A stretch of DNA of 55,909 nucleotides. Source: Enteropsectra breve. Taxonomy: Eukaryota > Microsporidia. The stretch covers positions 1-55,909 of the forward strand of contig JALPMN010000636.1 of NCBI GenBank assembly GCA_024243835.1, in the 5' to 3' direction. This document shows positions 38,293-48,741 of this stretch, in pieces (position 1 is the first letter of the stretch; every line of letters starts with the position of its first letter). A program made the translations under genes and the position numbers. The notes beneath the pieces are model-generated. The model was not told the DNA's origin, made no database searches, and worked only from the letters and a program-made list of their open reading frames with translations.

Positions 38293-38530
38293 TGCCTCCC
38301 ACTATTTTTTCTTTATAAAGCTTTGTAAAACAAGTTTCACAATGATTTCAGCTGCTAAACAATGAAACAATCTGCTGAATAGGAAACTCTGTATTCTCAG
38401 AAATCTCTAGGCACGTTTTGCATGCGAGAATTTACTGCATTGTATCAAACTATTACTCCAATGCAATAATTTACTAAAGGCATATGTTTGGCGATACTAA
38501 ATTTAAATAAGCAATAACATAATAATTTAT

Positions 38531-40576
38531 TTAAAGCAAATAAAATCCCGCTGTTAGCTTTATTGCCGTTGTTAGCTTGCTGGCCAGCTTACTGCTGTCT
38601 GAATACTCTGGAAGAAGAAGAGTGTTAAAGCATGTTTGGGAGCTTGGGAGACGCTCAGTATCGCAGCCGTTTTTAATTATTGTTAGCTTGAGCGAGCACG
38701 GGCCTGAAATAGGCATTCGATCATTCCCCGTTATAAACTGGAGGAGCTTCCTCTTGTCTTCTTCAGAGAAACTTTTAACAAGCTCCCAAAACGCCTTGAT
38801 AATTGCATCATTGCGTGTATAGCCAACGTACACCGTGCTCTTGATTATTGCTGATATGTTTAGTTCATCGATTCCCATCAGGATTTTTTCCAGCTCGCAC
38901 GGCCGAAAGCTCTTTAGCGCATCTTTGTGGATTATTTCGTTAAACCCAGAAAGAAATGCATCAAACTCCTTTTCAACAACGATGCTTGTAAAAAAATTCG
39001 CGTATGATGCCTTGAATGCCAGCAGGTTTGAGCCCGTGACTTTTATCTCGCGCCCACCCGGCACGAGCTCGGCGGTTTTTATCACTCCATCAGCCATGTA
39101 GTCGGCAGTAAAGTACATTCCAATGCCCTCCGCCTCAGCTTCATTTGGAAGCTCAAAATTATTCAGCGAGACAAACTGCTCAGGCTCGATGTCATGCAGA
39201 TCCTCAAAACCAAGTGGAGTGCAGAGCATTTTTTTAAAAATCAGCGCAGGAAACGGGATGCTCAGCACAACATCATTGTAGAGTGCCATTCCAACGATTT
39301 TGCCCACCGCCTTCAGTTCCTGCAGATCTGAACCCGGTCTTAGCCACACACGATTATTTTTGGTTATCAAGAAGGCGCTGCTATTTGGAATTGCAAGTCC
39401 AAGCAGCTGGAAGAACTCCTTTCTGATGCCACCAGAGTCAATTCCATCTTCGTCCACAAATTTGATTTTGAGCTGCTTCTTCAATTCCTGGCCCTTTTTG
39501 TCAGCTATCAACGCAATTGTATCACCGTATATCTGTTCTCGCCGTATGCTCACAAAAAGATATGGATCAACTGGTCCTTCAAACAGCGACTTGAAAAAGG
39601 AGTCCTGCAAGTAGAATTTCATTGTATCGCTATTCGAGTGCTTTAAGAGTTCTGATTTGATATGCATCGGAAGAAAGCTTGCATAGCTTAAAATGGAAGC
39701 GCTGTCAGATTTTAGGAACTTGTATTCGGTTTTGAAATTTATTTTGCTACATAGGGCATTCAGATAAAAGTCTTCCGGACTGATGCACTGCATTTTATCA
39801 TTCATCTTGTGTATGATTCCAAAAATGTCAAGAACTGTCTTCAGCGTTGCATTTTCCCGAATATCAAGAGATTTTGTGTTTTCGATAATCTCTCTAATAG
39901 TTGAATGTGCTCTGATGATATCCCTGCTGGAAAATAGCTGTCTAAAAAGACAGTTTTGGCATTCATCTGCCAAATGCTCCTCTGTGGAGCTAGAGACAGA
40001 AGATAGAAAGGCCTTTTGGTATATTATTTCGTAGGCCTTGTGCAAAAGTGAATAGTATTCTGGCTCAATGGATGTGTTTCTCTGCACAACATTATTAAAT
40101 AAACGAACAGCAATTAAAGCATGTTTAAGATTTTTTGACTTCTGCATTTTTAACAGCGCCAACTGCACAATGCCCACCATTAAATAAGCTTCGCCTGCAG
40201 ACATTTCTTTGTTTAGCTGCACGCAATATCTGTGGTCAGGCTGCAGGTGGAGTGCTTCTTCGGGGGCTGCGGACGACTGCTGTAAGCTTATATGTTTGGA
40301 AGTGAATGATATCGTGTCTTTCTTCGAATCATGCATGCTGCCATCCGTACACATATCCATGTAGAAAATTATGTCCAAGATCGTATCCCTGTATATTTGT
40401 TTTCTTTTAGAAAGTATTTTTCTAATATTCTTACAGCTCAGACTGTCTGAATATAGACCAAGAATCTGTGCGACTTCACCTGCTTGTACTTTGTTAGAGA
40501 GTCTGCGGCAGAATATTTTCAAGCATCCTTTGTTTGTGCATTTGTTGAGCAAATGCATCTTCGAAGTGCTCCCCAT
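38531..40576 (-). CDS. HECT E3 ubiquitin ligase with AZUL-like N-terminus
   Basis: A 681-residue HECT ligase. The C-terminal HECT domain (about 330-681) shows LKIKFVDEDGIDSGGIRKEFF, LVPGGREIKVT and the catalytic Cys649 in LPSSQTCFNTLLLPEYSD. The N-terminus, HLLNKCTNKGCLKIFCRRL followed by QILGLYS, resembles the AZUL zinc module of UBE3A/E6AP with C-x4-C-x4-C spacing, although the fourth Cys is a Leu here. It is therefore closest to the UBE3A/Hul4-type ligases, which act near the proteasome. No C2 or WW domain is present, so it is not an Rsp5/Nedd4 type. The CCC signal (minus strand, 40588-40590) lies about 12 bases upstream of the ATG. Confidence 0.92.
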   Translation of the reverse strand: MGSTSKMHLLNKCTNKGCLKIFCRRLSNKVQAGEVAQILGLYSDSLSCKNIRKILSKRKQIYRDTILDIIFYMDMCTDGSMHDSKKDTISFTSKHISLQQSSAAPEEALHLQPDHRYCVQLNKEMSAGEAYLMVGIVQLALLKMQKSKNLKHALIAVRLFNNVVQRNTSIEPEYYSLLHKAYEIIYQKAFLSSVSSSTEEHLADECQNCLFRQLFSSRDIIRAHSTIREIIENTKSLDIRENATLKTVLDIFGIIHKMNDKMQCISPEDFYLNALCSKINFKTEYKFLKSDSASILSYASFLPMHIKSELLKHSNSDTMKFYLQDSFFKSLFEGPVDPYLFVSIRREQIYGDTIALIADKKGQELKKQLKIKFVDEDGIDSGGIRKEFFQLLGLAIPNSSAFLITKNNRVWLRPGSDLQELKAVGKIVGMALYNDVVLSIPFPALIFKKMLCTPLGFEDLHDIEPEQFVSLNNFELPNEAEAEGIGMYFTADYMADGVIKTAELVPGGREIKVTGSNLLAFKASYANFFTSIVVEKEFDAFLSGFNEIIHKDALKSFRPCELEKILMGIDELNISAIIKSTVYVGYTRNDAIIKAFWELVKSFSEEDKRKLLQFITGNDRMPISGPCSLKLTIIKNGCDTERLPSSQTCFNTLLLPEYSDSSKLASKLTTAIKLTAGFYLL

Positions 40577-41090
40577 AAAAATTATTAGGGTGTTTGCAAT
40601 TATTCCAGAAAGGGGAGTAAAGGGGAGATCAGCAAATTATTTCAAAAGAAGGGGTATATCGCAGAGAACTACATGCCTGATAACAAAGCCCCTTTCACCG
40701 ACCGTATATTTAAATTTTACACAAAAGTATAAACATTTTGTCATCCACTTGAGTAAATGACGGAAGTATTTAAAGAATAGGCCTTATTTCATAGCTAAAG
40801 ACTAATAAAATTGCCATTAAATCATTGCATGCATTACTACTGACAGGTTTTCTGTATGCGGACTTGTAGTATAAGCTTAAAGGAAAAACTTAAAAGGTGC
40901 TCTTAAAGCCCAAAAGAATGAACGATGCATGTTTTAAATAAACTTTAAGACTTGTACTATTGTGATAGATAACAAACATTTTACCCATTTTCTGCAGATT
41001 TGAGTGTATGAAGATAGGTCAAAATAAGAGAAGCATTTATTTATAATTAAGCACATGTCAATTCTAGTGATTATCCTGTGTCACTCTAAA
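40577..41090. other. Intergenic, nothing supported
   Basis: About 510 bp upstream of the HECT gene. I see only its start signal. Confidence 0.5.
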
Positions 41091-41573
41091 TTAAGCCATG
41101 CCTTTTTTGTCGCTTTCTGAGAGCTGTGTAATCTTCTCTGCTAAAATTGCCAAAATGGGATCATCTTTTCCTTTCGATATTCGGCATAGTATTTCTGTAG
41201 TTTCTATATCTAATCCTAGAGCCTTTGCGAACGCGTCGAGTAAAACCTTTATACTGTGCCTGGCTTTGGAGAATGAATTGTCCTTTATGCTTGAAAGTGG
41301 TTCTTTGTTTTCTGATAATCGCTTCCGATGCATATTCTCAAGGTGTTTTATTTTCGCTTTGTGCTGCTGCTCGATAATTTTTATTTGTTTCTTCAGAGAG
41401 CTGTTCACCTGTCTAAGACACTCATTTTCACTTTCATAGCTTCTGCTCCTTGTTTGCTCCTCGTAAAGTTTGACTTCGAGTTTGCTGGCCTTTCTTTCAA
41501 GCTCATCCTGTTTGCCCCTGTATTCCTTTATTTCGTCAATAAGGCTTCTTATCTGTTCCAGCTTTGGATCCAT
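41091..41573 (-). CDS. Hypothetical coiled-coil protein
   Basis: A 160-residue protein if begun at the ATG at 41573, which is preceded by AAAATTTTTATAC. An in-frame ATG at 41678 would add 35 residues. Residues about 1-95 are a strong coiled coil (LEQIRSLIDEIKEYRGKQDE, ... SLKKQIKIIEQQHKAKIKHL). The C-terminal 55 residues form a small possible globular part (IKVLLDAFAKALGLDIETTE, ILCRISKGKDDPILAILAEK). It could be a spindle-pole, kinetochore or trafficking adaptor; I find no family signature. Confidence 0.65.
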   Translation of the reverse strand: MDPKLEQIRSLIDEIKEYRGKQDELERKASKLEVKLYEEQTRSRSYESENECLRQVNSSLKKQIKIIEQQHKAKIKHLENMHRKRLSENKEPLSSIKDNSFSKARHSIKVLLDAFAKALGLDIETTEILCRISKGKDDPILAILAEKITQLSESDKKGMA

Positions 41574-42134
41574 GTATAAAAATTTTGCTGCGAAATTGTT
41601 TTCAATGCTTTGGGGATACAAGACATTTCTGTCGATAGAATGATCCTGAAAAGGCCTTAATAATACTCCAACGCGCATTTATCATACTTCAGATAATATA
41701 TATTTAGTGGCCTTATTATTTAGTTAGACTATTTTCAGCCTTAACACATCCGTGTTCTTGGAAGACTTTCACTTTATCTGCAAATATATCTCCCATAACT
41801 ACAGAAAGCTAACCATTTACTTTACGGTGCTTTAAGCAACGACAGGCTTCTTCGCGTTTTATTTAAACAAATACTATCTCTGTTAAAATCTATTTTTTAT
41901 AAAATAATAGGACAGCGTGAAATAAATGAATACTTAATCAGCACTAACTTTTATATTAAAGTCTCTTTGCAAGAAATCAAAGCAAGCTTTAGCTGCCCCG
42001 CATGCAAAATATTGTGTCACTGCGAGTGGTTGCATAATCATGAACTTGATAACGTATTATGGCTGATAGTGGCAAGCACTAATACAGATGCTCCGCCATG
42101 AAAATTTTTATATTTTACTTTGCGATGGTTTCCC
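41574..42134. other. Intergenic, nothing supported
   Basis: Divergent region between the coiled-coil gene and CCR4. CCC at 42132-42134 touches the CCR4 ATG. Confidence 0.5.
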
Positions 42135-43577
42135 ATGATAGCTGAGGATAAAAACAAATGCCAGCTCCAACAAAAAAAGGACCGCGCGCCATGCGATAAA
42201 TTTATTGGGCTGGACCTATCAGCACAGGGGCTAAGACTCATTAGTGCTTCAGTATTCAAGCTTTCAGTGATAAAAGAGCTTATTATCAACAACAATGAGA
42301 TTGAGTTTGTGCCAAATAATATCTCACTCCTGACCAGCTTGGAAAAACTAAACTTGGGGCACAACAAACTGAGGTGCATCCCCTCTGAGATTGGAAGAAT
42401 AGTTTCCCTAAAAGAGCTTTATCTCAACAACAATCTTATAACAACTGTTCCGATGGAAATGGGCTGCTTGCACAACCTCACTATTTTTAATCTTGCAAAT
42501 AATCCGCTAATTGCACCGTTTAACAGCCTTGCGAAAGATAAGACGCTAATCACCTTTTGCCGTGAGCACAACACGGCCTATTCCCCGCCCATGGACAGGG
42601 CATGGGTTGATTCCCTCGTGAAAAACGAAACAGAGTCCATGCTGTTTTCAGTTGGCTCGTTCAATATTCTTTGCAACTTCTTTGCGTCGAAGCTTACGTA
42701 TGCGCCATCGTGGGTTATAAATCCAGAGCTGCGGAAGGAAATGATTATACAGACAATCGAGTCTTTGAATGTGGATATTTTGGCTCTTCAGGAGATTGAA
42801 GAGTCTTCCTATAATGATTTTTATAAGAAGACTCTTGAGTTAAAGCTCCACTACAGATCGGTATTTATGTCGAAATCCTCATCACTTGTGGGTGTTGAAA
42901 AGACTTCCCTGCCTGGCTGCTGCATTTTCTGGAGAGACGATTTATTTATGCTTGTGGAAACGATTCAAATAGACTTTCAGCAAATACTGGCCTCTGACCA
43001 GAGATTCAGCCAGAATAGTGACATATTGGCGCGCACAGCAAAAAAAGACAACATTGCACTGGCCACGGTTCTTTTGAGTACAGAAGGAGAGCATGTTTGC
43101 GCCATAAATGCGCATCTGTACTGGAACCCAGAGTATGCTGATGTCAAGCTGTTTCAGTGCATTCTCGTTCTGGAGGAGATTGAAAAACTTAAAACTCGCT
43201 ATCCTGGCATGCACATTATCTTCGTTGGAGATTTCAATAGTCTTCCCGACTCATCTGTATACAACCTGATTACAAAAATGAAAACGGATGGAAAAGACTT
43301 TAATCTTTTTGACTATGGGCCTTATAATACAGGCTATAAGCACTCCTCTCTCTTCAAAGATGCCTATATTAACCAAGAACTCACCTTTACCAACTTTACT
43401 CCCACCTTCAAAGGCATTATCGATTATATTTTTTACAGTAGTGAACTGCAGATATGCAGCGTTCTTTCTGAGATAGAAGATGAATATACACAGAGGACTG
43501 TTGGTCTGCCCAACATACATTTCCCCTCAGACCACATTTTTATTGGAGCCCGTTTTTCAATCAAAAAAAGAAAATAA
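42135..43577 (+). CDS. CCR4: CCR4 deadenylase (LRR + EEP nuclease)
   Basis: A 480-residue Ccr4, the main mRNA poly(A)-shortening enzyme of the Ccr4-Not complex. Leucine-rich repeats occupy residues about 25-140 (GLDLSAQGLRLIS, LEKLNLGHNKLRCIPSEIG, LKELYLNNNLITTVP) and bind Caf1/Pop2. The exonuclease-endonuclease-phosphatase domain follows, with SFNILCNFFA, DILALQEIEE (catalytic Glu), FVGDFNSLPDSSVYN and a C-terminal SDHIFI. All catalytic residues are recognisable. The LRR-EEP order separates it from Nocturnin/Angel. I trimmed the start from a TTG at 42120 to the ATG at 42135, which CCC touches. Yeast Ccr4 is 837 residues; the glutamine-rich N-terminus is absent. Confidence 0.95.
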   Translation: MIAEDKNKCQLQQKKDRAPCDKFIGLDLSAQGLRLISASVFKLSVIKELIINNNEIEFVPNNISLLTSLEKLNLGHNKLRCIPSEIGRIVSLKELYLNNNLITTVPMEMGCLHNLTIFNLANNPLIAPFNSLAKDKTLITFCREHNTAYSPPMDRAWVDSLVKNETESMLFSVGSFNILCNFFASKLTYAPSWVINPELRKEMIIQTIESLNVDILALQEIEESSYNDFYKKTLELKLHYRSVFMSKSSSLVGVEKTSLPGCCIFWRDDLFMLVETIQIDFQQILASDQRFSQNSDILARTAKKDNIALATVLLSTEGEHVCAINAHLYWNPEYADVKLFQCILVLEEIEKLKTRYPGMHIIFVGDFNSLPDSSVYNLITKMKTDGKDFNLFDYGPYNTGYKHSSLFKDAYINQELTFTNFTPTFKGIIDYIFYSSELQICSVLSEIEDEYTQRTVGLPNIHFPSDHIFIGARFSIKKRK

Positions 43578-44283
43578 TGACTTATAATCAATGCAATTTG
43601 GTAGTTGCAGTTCAATGCATCGGAATGGTGTGGCATGCACGGTCATTTGTATTAAAGAAGCATTAGCAATGATAAAGCGGTTATTTTTTCAAGGTACTGG
43701 TATTTGTTCCTGCATAAAACAATTTTTATAACTGCAGCGTCCTTTAAGACTGTAAATATTCGTCCATAAATAATCCTTAGAAAATACAGTGTATTGCATT
43801 ATCCATAATATTGATTGCCCAGAAAGAAATGCTTTTTTTCGATCTCGTTTTTCTTTTAAAAAGCAGATAATCATAAAATCAATCATACCACTTTTAGGTG
43901 TTATGCAATTTATCCATGAATAAAGAGAAATATCTGAATTACCTTTTGTAAACTCACTTGAGCATAGCACCAAGCCAAGGGCAATCACTTAAATATTTAG
44001 TTCGTTATATATACATGCAAAGGGTTTTTTCTTGAAGATTTATAAAATACAACATAAAAGACGATTTCAAACATGTTTTTAATATGATGAGGATTGATAT
44101 AGACTTGATGCCGAAATAAAGGCCTAAAATTGAGCGTCTGTGTCGCGTATGACAAGTTAAAGCATCTTAATGCAAGCAAGTCGAAACAGCAATGTTTTCT
44201 GCATCAAAGCACTTTAAAATGAAATGCCTAATTATAAAATACATAATATGCCTCCATAACAAACTTATACTATAAATATAATT
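43578..44283. other. Intergenic; open frames but no supported gene
   Basis: About 700 bp between convergent CCR4 and GRS1. Two minus-strand open frames (43689-43988 and 43997-44179) read protein-like but begin at GTG/TTG and match nothing I know. They may be decayed coding sequence. Confidence 0.4.
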
Positions 44284-46164
44284 TTATTGATCGTTCTTGG
44301 CTATTCCGTACTTTTCATAATAGAAACTCCATTCTTTATCCTCAGTGATTAAACTTTCTAGCAAAGAGGCAACCTCGTCAGCATTCACTCTAATTTGGCT
44401 AGTGCTGTCACGGTCCCTGATAGTGACTGTTTTGCTTGCCAGTGTTTCCTGGTCAAGGGTTATGAAGAAGGGTATGCCGATTTCATCGCAGCTCGAGTAT
44501 TTTTTTCCAATCGAGCATCCACGATCATTGATCTGGTATCTAATCCCGTGCTTCACAAAGCTTTTTCTGAGTGCTGCGATAACCTCTTTGTATTCCTCTG
44601 AATAACGGAGATAGGTGATCATGCAGTGCAAAAATGCCAGGCGTGGCTTAATGCTGAGGCATGTCCTGCCGTCCCTGATTTTAAAAGACTGCTCGACCAG
44701 TGCATACAGAATTCTTGAAATGCCGAATGAAGGCTCAATTACACACGGCACGAAAAACTCGCAATCAACAATTTTTTCTTTTACCTGGCACTTGAACGTC
44801 TTATCCTCAAAGTCAACACTGATGCATCCATCAACTGTACTGCCTTTGATAGTCTCCTGACTGATGCTGCTGACATACGCTAAAAACACTTCGGTCCTCT
44901 GCTTTAAGGACTGTCCGACAATCTTTTTGTCTGGCACTATCTCATAAACCTTTTTTGGAGTGATGTACTTCTTCACATTAACATTTATTTCGCCCGAATG
45001 GCAGGTTAAATCATACTTCGCACGGTCTGCAATTCCTGCGCACTCAACCCATCCGCTAAGTGTTTTGATCTCCACATCCCAACAGTCATTTGCGTAGTGT
45101 GCCATTTCATTAATGTTGTGCTGCCTGTACCTTATGCTGCTGAGTTTAAAACCAATAGACAGCAAAAACTCCTGTGCCTTCGCAATGTAGTAGCAAATCG
45201 CTTCTGAGCGGATTACACCATCCCTGTTCGCCTTCTCAAGTGTTGTTTTAAACGGGGCGCTATTTTTGTTCGGAAATATAGACACCTCTACATCTTTCAC
45301 ACTCTCAAAATCCGCATGCATGCCGTTTTCTGAAAAATATTCAATTTCTGCCTGTTCAAACTCTTTTGTACGCAGCATCCCTCCGCGCGCAGAAATTTCA
45401 TTTCGGTAGCTCCTCCCAATAGCCATGCTTGCGAACGGCAGCTTTTCATTGTTGAGCTCAAAAATTTTTCTGAAGTTGGTAAACTGAGATTGCGCTATTT
45501 CAGGCCGCAGAAACTGTTTCTCATTCAGTTTGAAAATCAGGTTGAAGTCGGACGCAGGATTAAATGGTTTGTTTGCCGGAGAATAGATATTGTACAGTAT
45601 TATAACGAAATCGATCTCCTGCTTGGTGAGGTCTGCTAAAGGCTTGACACTGCACTCAAACTCAGACAGCATCATTTCAGCCTCTTCGCTTGTGAGCTGG
45701 TGTGTGCACTGGCGCAAGTCAAACTGTGCAATTTTTTCTTCAAGTGTTTTGCAGCTTGTTTTTTTATACTTTTTTGCAAGAAGCTTGTTTTTCAATGCCT
45801 CGATCTTTTCAACCGTATATGAGTAATTATCTTTCAGGTTGCACGGGATATTAATGAACGTGTCGATGCGCTCTTCAAGAAAATGATCTGCCCTGAATAC
45901 CGACTCTCCGTCAGATATTATAATATCACAGAATTTGTCAACATGGCCAGATGCCTTTAATACTTCATACGGCACAACCGCGCTAGGCTCAAGCTCGTAA
46001 ACCCCTTCGGTCTTGAACAGTTTTCTGAACTCCTCAAGCATTTCCAGTTTGATCTGTGCCAGAACAGGCCCATAATCAAGGAAGCCATTTTGTGACGGAT
46101 AGCCAGTTGGTGTAACGAAGAACCGCTGCTTGAGAATTGCTTCTATCTGTGACTTTTTTTCCAT
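44284..46164 (-). CDS. GRS1: Glycyl-tRNA synthetase
   Basis: A 626-residue class II glycyl-tRNA synthetase of the eukaryotic dimeric type. It begins with RFFVTPTGYPSQNGFLDYGP and VFRADHFLEE. Motif 2 is in FASMAIGRSYRNEISARGGM followed by RTKEFEQAEIEYF, and motif 3 in PSFGISRILYALVEQSF. The C-terminal anticodon-binding domain follows (LAFLHCMITYLRYSEEY, GIPFFITLDQETLASKTV). It charges tRNA-Gly in the cytoplasm. Length is close to yeast GRS1 (690) without the mitochondrial extension, consistent with mitosomes lacking translation. The ATG lies behind AAAATTTTTACC and AAAATTTG blocks. Confidence 0.95.
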   Translation of the reverse strand: MEKKSQIEAILKQRFFVTPTGYPSQNGFLDYGPVLAQIKLEMLEEFRKLFKTEGVYELEPSAVVPYEVLKASGHVDKFCDIIISDGESVFRADHFLEERIDTFINIPCNLKDNYSYTVEKIEALKNKLLAKKYKKTSCKTLEEKIAQFDLRQCTHQLTSEEAEMMLSEFECSVKPLADLTKQEIDFVIILYNIYSPANKPFNPASDFNLIFKLNEKQFLRPEIAQSQFTNFRKIFELNNEKLPFASMAIGRSYRNEISARGGMLRTKEFEQAEIEYFSENGMHADFESVKDVEVSIFPNKNSAPFKTTLEKANRDGVIRSEAICYYIAKAQEFLLSIGFKLSSIRYRQHNINEMAHYANDCWDVEIKTLSGWVECAGIADRAKYDLTCHSGEINVNVKKYITPKKVYEIVPDKKIVGQSLKQRTEVFLAYVSSISQETIKGSTVDGCISVDFEDKTFKCQVKEKIVDCEFFVPCVIEPSFGISRILYALVEQSFKIRDGRTCLSIKPRLAFLHCMITYLRYSEEYKEVIAALRKSFVKHGIRYQINDRGCSIGKKYSSCDEIGIPFFITLDQETLASKTVTIRDRDSTSQIRVNADEVASLLESLITEDKEWSFYYEKYGIAKNDQ

Positions 46165-46773
46165 AGTATGGTTTCAAATTTTGGTAAAAATTTTACATAA
46201 AGAACAGCTCAATGAGGTTTATAGTTTTTACATGTTTGCGCTTCTCAGAAGAGATCCACATAAAGATGTGCTGGGACTCTTTCTTGTAAGCATGTTTTTT
46301 ATTATGTTGTATTCTTAAAATAGGTATGGTCTATATCAGGTTCAAGTGAATAGATTTGTCTAACACTTGTTTTTTTGAAGAATACGTAGCATGCTATTAT
46401 AGATGATTAAACAAATGTTTATTTACATTCTTATTTGCCTTATATATGAAATATATCTGTTATATGTCCATGCGTAGAACAGATTGCTTTAAATATAATC
46501 ATCTTTAGAAAATAGGTGTATTTACAGACAAAATCATAGACTTCTTTTTTTAAATGCGCTTATATAATGTTTATATTATTGCAGCATTGCATGAACAGGC
46601 TAAAAACATACTAGGGCGAGAAAACATGGAATTCATAGGAACTTGGGATGGGTGCAAATATTACTAATACTTAATGATAAAAATAAGCTAAATGTGTCTA
46701 TTTACTTTACATTATCTTCTTTAAAACTGCCTTACGTATTGCCTTCTAGTACTTGAAATATTTGAAAATTTTT
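46165..46773. other. Intergenic, nothing supported
   Basis: About 600 bp between divergent GRS1 and the next gene; AT-rich, no ORF supported. Confidence 0.5.
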
Positions 46774-47685
46774 ATGCGTTCAGCAATGACTATGACTTCG
46801 ATAACTGGCTTAAAGATCGACAATGGACGAGTCTATATTACAGAAAAGGATGATGCAAAGTGGATGCAAGCATCCGTGGCGAAAATTGAGGCGCTTGAGG
46901 CTCTGCAAAGGATGCTTGAAGACTTTAAATATCCTACCAAAATCAAGAAGAAATCCGACAAACTGCAAGAAGAGCAAGACATTGGCAGCGGAACAATGAA
47001 ATCTGTCTTAGACGAGGATGGCGACATATCTTATATTTATAAAAAGGCTGCGAAAAAAATCATTCATCTTGATGAGGATGCAGAGTTTGGGCACTCAGCG
47101 CACGGCAGCACAAGTATTAATCACTGGGCCATGAACAAGAGTGCAGAAAACGAACAAAAGAGCTCAAAGAGAACTCTCGAAAAGAGCGAGCAATCTGGCA
47201 TGAACAAGAGAAGACGTAGTGAAGCCGATAGCGGTTCCTTGTCCGGGATGATAAAGGGCATGAATATAAAGATTGTATCTACTACCGCGAAGAAGAATCG
47301 TACAGTAGCAGATATCTCAGATATGAAGCCTAATGATATTATGGACAGTGATGGTGCACGAGCAGGACAAAGACCAAACACTAATCGGAAGCACGACAAA
47401 ATTGGTAAGTTTACGAAGAGACCTTCCAGTGCCAGAATATCTCAAACAAATGAATTGAGAAAAAAGATCACGCACATTTTTCTGGATGAGAGTGTTGACA
47501 CTGCAACCCTTGACCGGAATATTGTAAATTCGCAAAATCTCAAAAATGTTTCTTTTAAATCAAAGAGGGGCCAATTCATAAAAGGAGTATCATCCACAGG
47601 CATTCTTCTTGGCCAGTTCCGGTATAACATCAAAAATGACGTACAAGGTGTTTTGGAATGCTCCTTCTATCTCAAGAAAGAGTGA
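46774..47685 (+). CDS. Hypothetical basic, nuclear-looking protein
   Basis: A 303-residue protein I do not recognise. The frame opens at a TTG seven codons earlier; the first ATG (46774) follows AAAATTTTT directly. The N-terminal 80 residues look folded (ITGLKIDNGRVYITEKDDAK, VAKIEALEALQRMLEDF). A long polar, lysine/serine-rich middle carries a likely nuclear localisation signal (MNKRRRSE). The last 60 residues may fold again (ELRKKITHIFLDESVDT, GVSSTGILLGQFRYNI). It might be a transcription, chromatin or RNA-processing factor; that rests only on composition. Confidence 0.65.
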   Translation: MRSAMTMTSITGLKIDNGRVYITEKDDAKWMQASVAKIEALEALQRMLEDFKYPTKIKKKSDKLQEEQDIGSGTMKSVLDEDGDISYIYKKAAKKIIHLDEDAEFGHSAHGSTSINHWAMNKSAENEQKSSKRTLEKSEQSGMNKRRRSEADSGSLSGMIKGMNIKIVSTTAKKNRTVADISDMKPNDIMDSDGARAGQRPNTNRKHDKIGKFTKRPSSARISQTNELRKKITHIFLDESVDTATLDRNIVNSQNLKNVSFKSKRGQFIKGVSSTGILLGQFRYNIKNDVQGVLECSFYLKKE

Positions 47686-47769
47686 AAAGATTCACTAAGA
47701 GGCATCGCGTCGAGAGAATTACTTTACTAATGGTATCCTTTGATAAAATATTAAAATATTCTTGTTGAA

Positions 47770-47839
47770 TGATTATTACCTTTCTAAACTTATTTAATTA
47801 AATACCCATCTTATGAATAATCCTTTTGATATTAACAAT
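47770..47839. repeat. 70-bp dispersed repeat, copy 2
   Basis: Matches 683-752 with five differences and no gaps. On the minus strand the shared frame is interrupted by a stop where copy 1 has Gln. Confidence 0.75.
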
Positions 47840-48061
47840 TCTAGTAAGTTTACGAAGCTTATAGTTCAGGATTCCTTGCATCTGAAAGAAATAAAAGCCC
47901 ATGAGAAAATAATGTTTGTGATAAAATAAGCGTTATTTAAGTATTTTGTCTATTTTGAATTTTAGTTGTACTTGTTTAATTTTGCAGCCTGCCATACAGG
48001 CTTATAAGTGCCTACAGAAGTTATTTGATATTTAAACGCACAGGCATTATCAAAGAAAGCC

Positions 48062-48176
48062 AAGTTTATTTTTACTATGGCGTTCTCACTCCACAGAATA
48101 GGAATAGGCTTTGGAATGAGGTCCCTTGCGTACCATAATGGCTTTGCTCTACTTAGGCGCTTCTTTCATGGTTGCC
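48062..48176 (-). repeat. 115-bp relic repeat, copy B
   Basis: Partner of 27514-27628. The minus-strand frame contains AKPLWYARDLIPK and WSENAIVKINL, close to copy A but flanked by stops. It lies 220 bp from the 70-bp repeat copy on the same strand, so both may derive from one ancestral element. Confidence 0.7.
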
Positions 48177-48711
48177 TAACTTCATTACAGGCATTATAAC
48201 TTAAATGATTTCAGTGTTTCCAAGTCGATATAAAACTTTATCGTAAAGCCATATTTATTTCATTTAAATTCACTATAGTGACATAAAAGAACAAAAGTAT
48301 TTTAATAGTATGCCGTTTTTATTACTAAACGAGAAGAAGACGTAGAGGCTCTCTGCAAGGCTAAGATTAATAAAATAAGGGCTATGAATGTGCCAATACA
48401 AATATTATGGCATTTGGCACATTAATTTTCACAATATTTATCTAAATATACTATATTGAGCAACTCAATGGTATAAATAAAGGATTTTTAAAGCACTTTT
48501 ATCCAACGAATTTTGGTCCATTCTTAAGACCACCCTTCAGCATGCGCCACCTTAATACTATACGATGCACATTTTAAATCTTACTCATTTTTAAGAGTAT
48601 ATTTGCAGTTGTCAATAATTCGTGTACTCTTTGTATATTGTATTGCATGCATCTGGTGTTTTTTAAATCCACAAAAACTCTCGCCTGCTTTGCTGTTCAT
48701 TCTCTTCTTGT

Positions 48712-48737
48712 AAAAATTTTTGCAAAAAATTTGCCCT
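48712..48737 (+). promoter_or_regulatory. Start signal of eL27
   Basis: AAAAATTTTTGCAAAAAA followed by TTTGCCCT, four bases before the ATG at 48742. It is the longest form of the local start signal and nearly identical to the one at the MRP RNA. Confidence 0.65.
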
Positions 48738-48741
48738 GCAG

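Larger units (their letters stand above)
47686..48741. other. Intergenic with two relic repeats
   Basis: About 1.05 kb holding relic repeat copies at 47770-47839 and 48062-48176 and the eL27 start signal. No functional ORF is seen. Confidence 0.55.

Noticed and set aside
43689..44179. Two protein-like minus-strand open frames after CCR4
   Set aside because: They start at GTG/TTG, are in separate frames and show no family motif; decayed coding sequence cannot be excluded.
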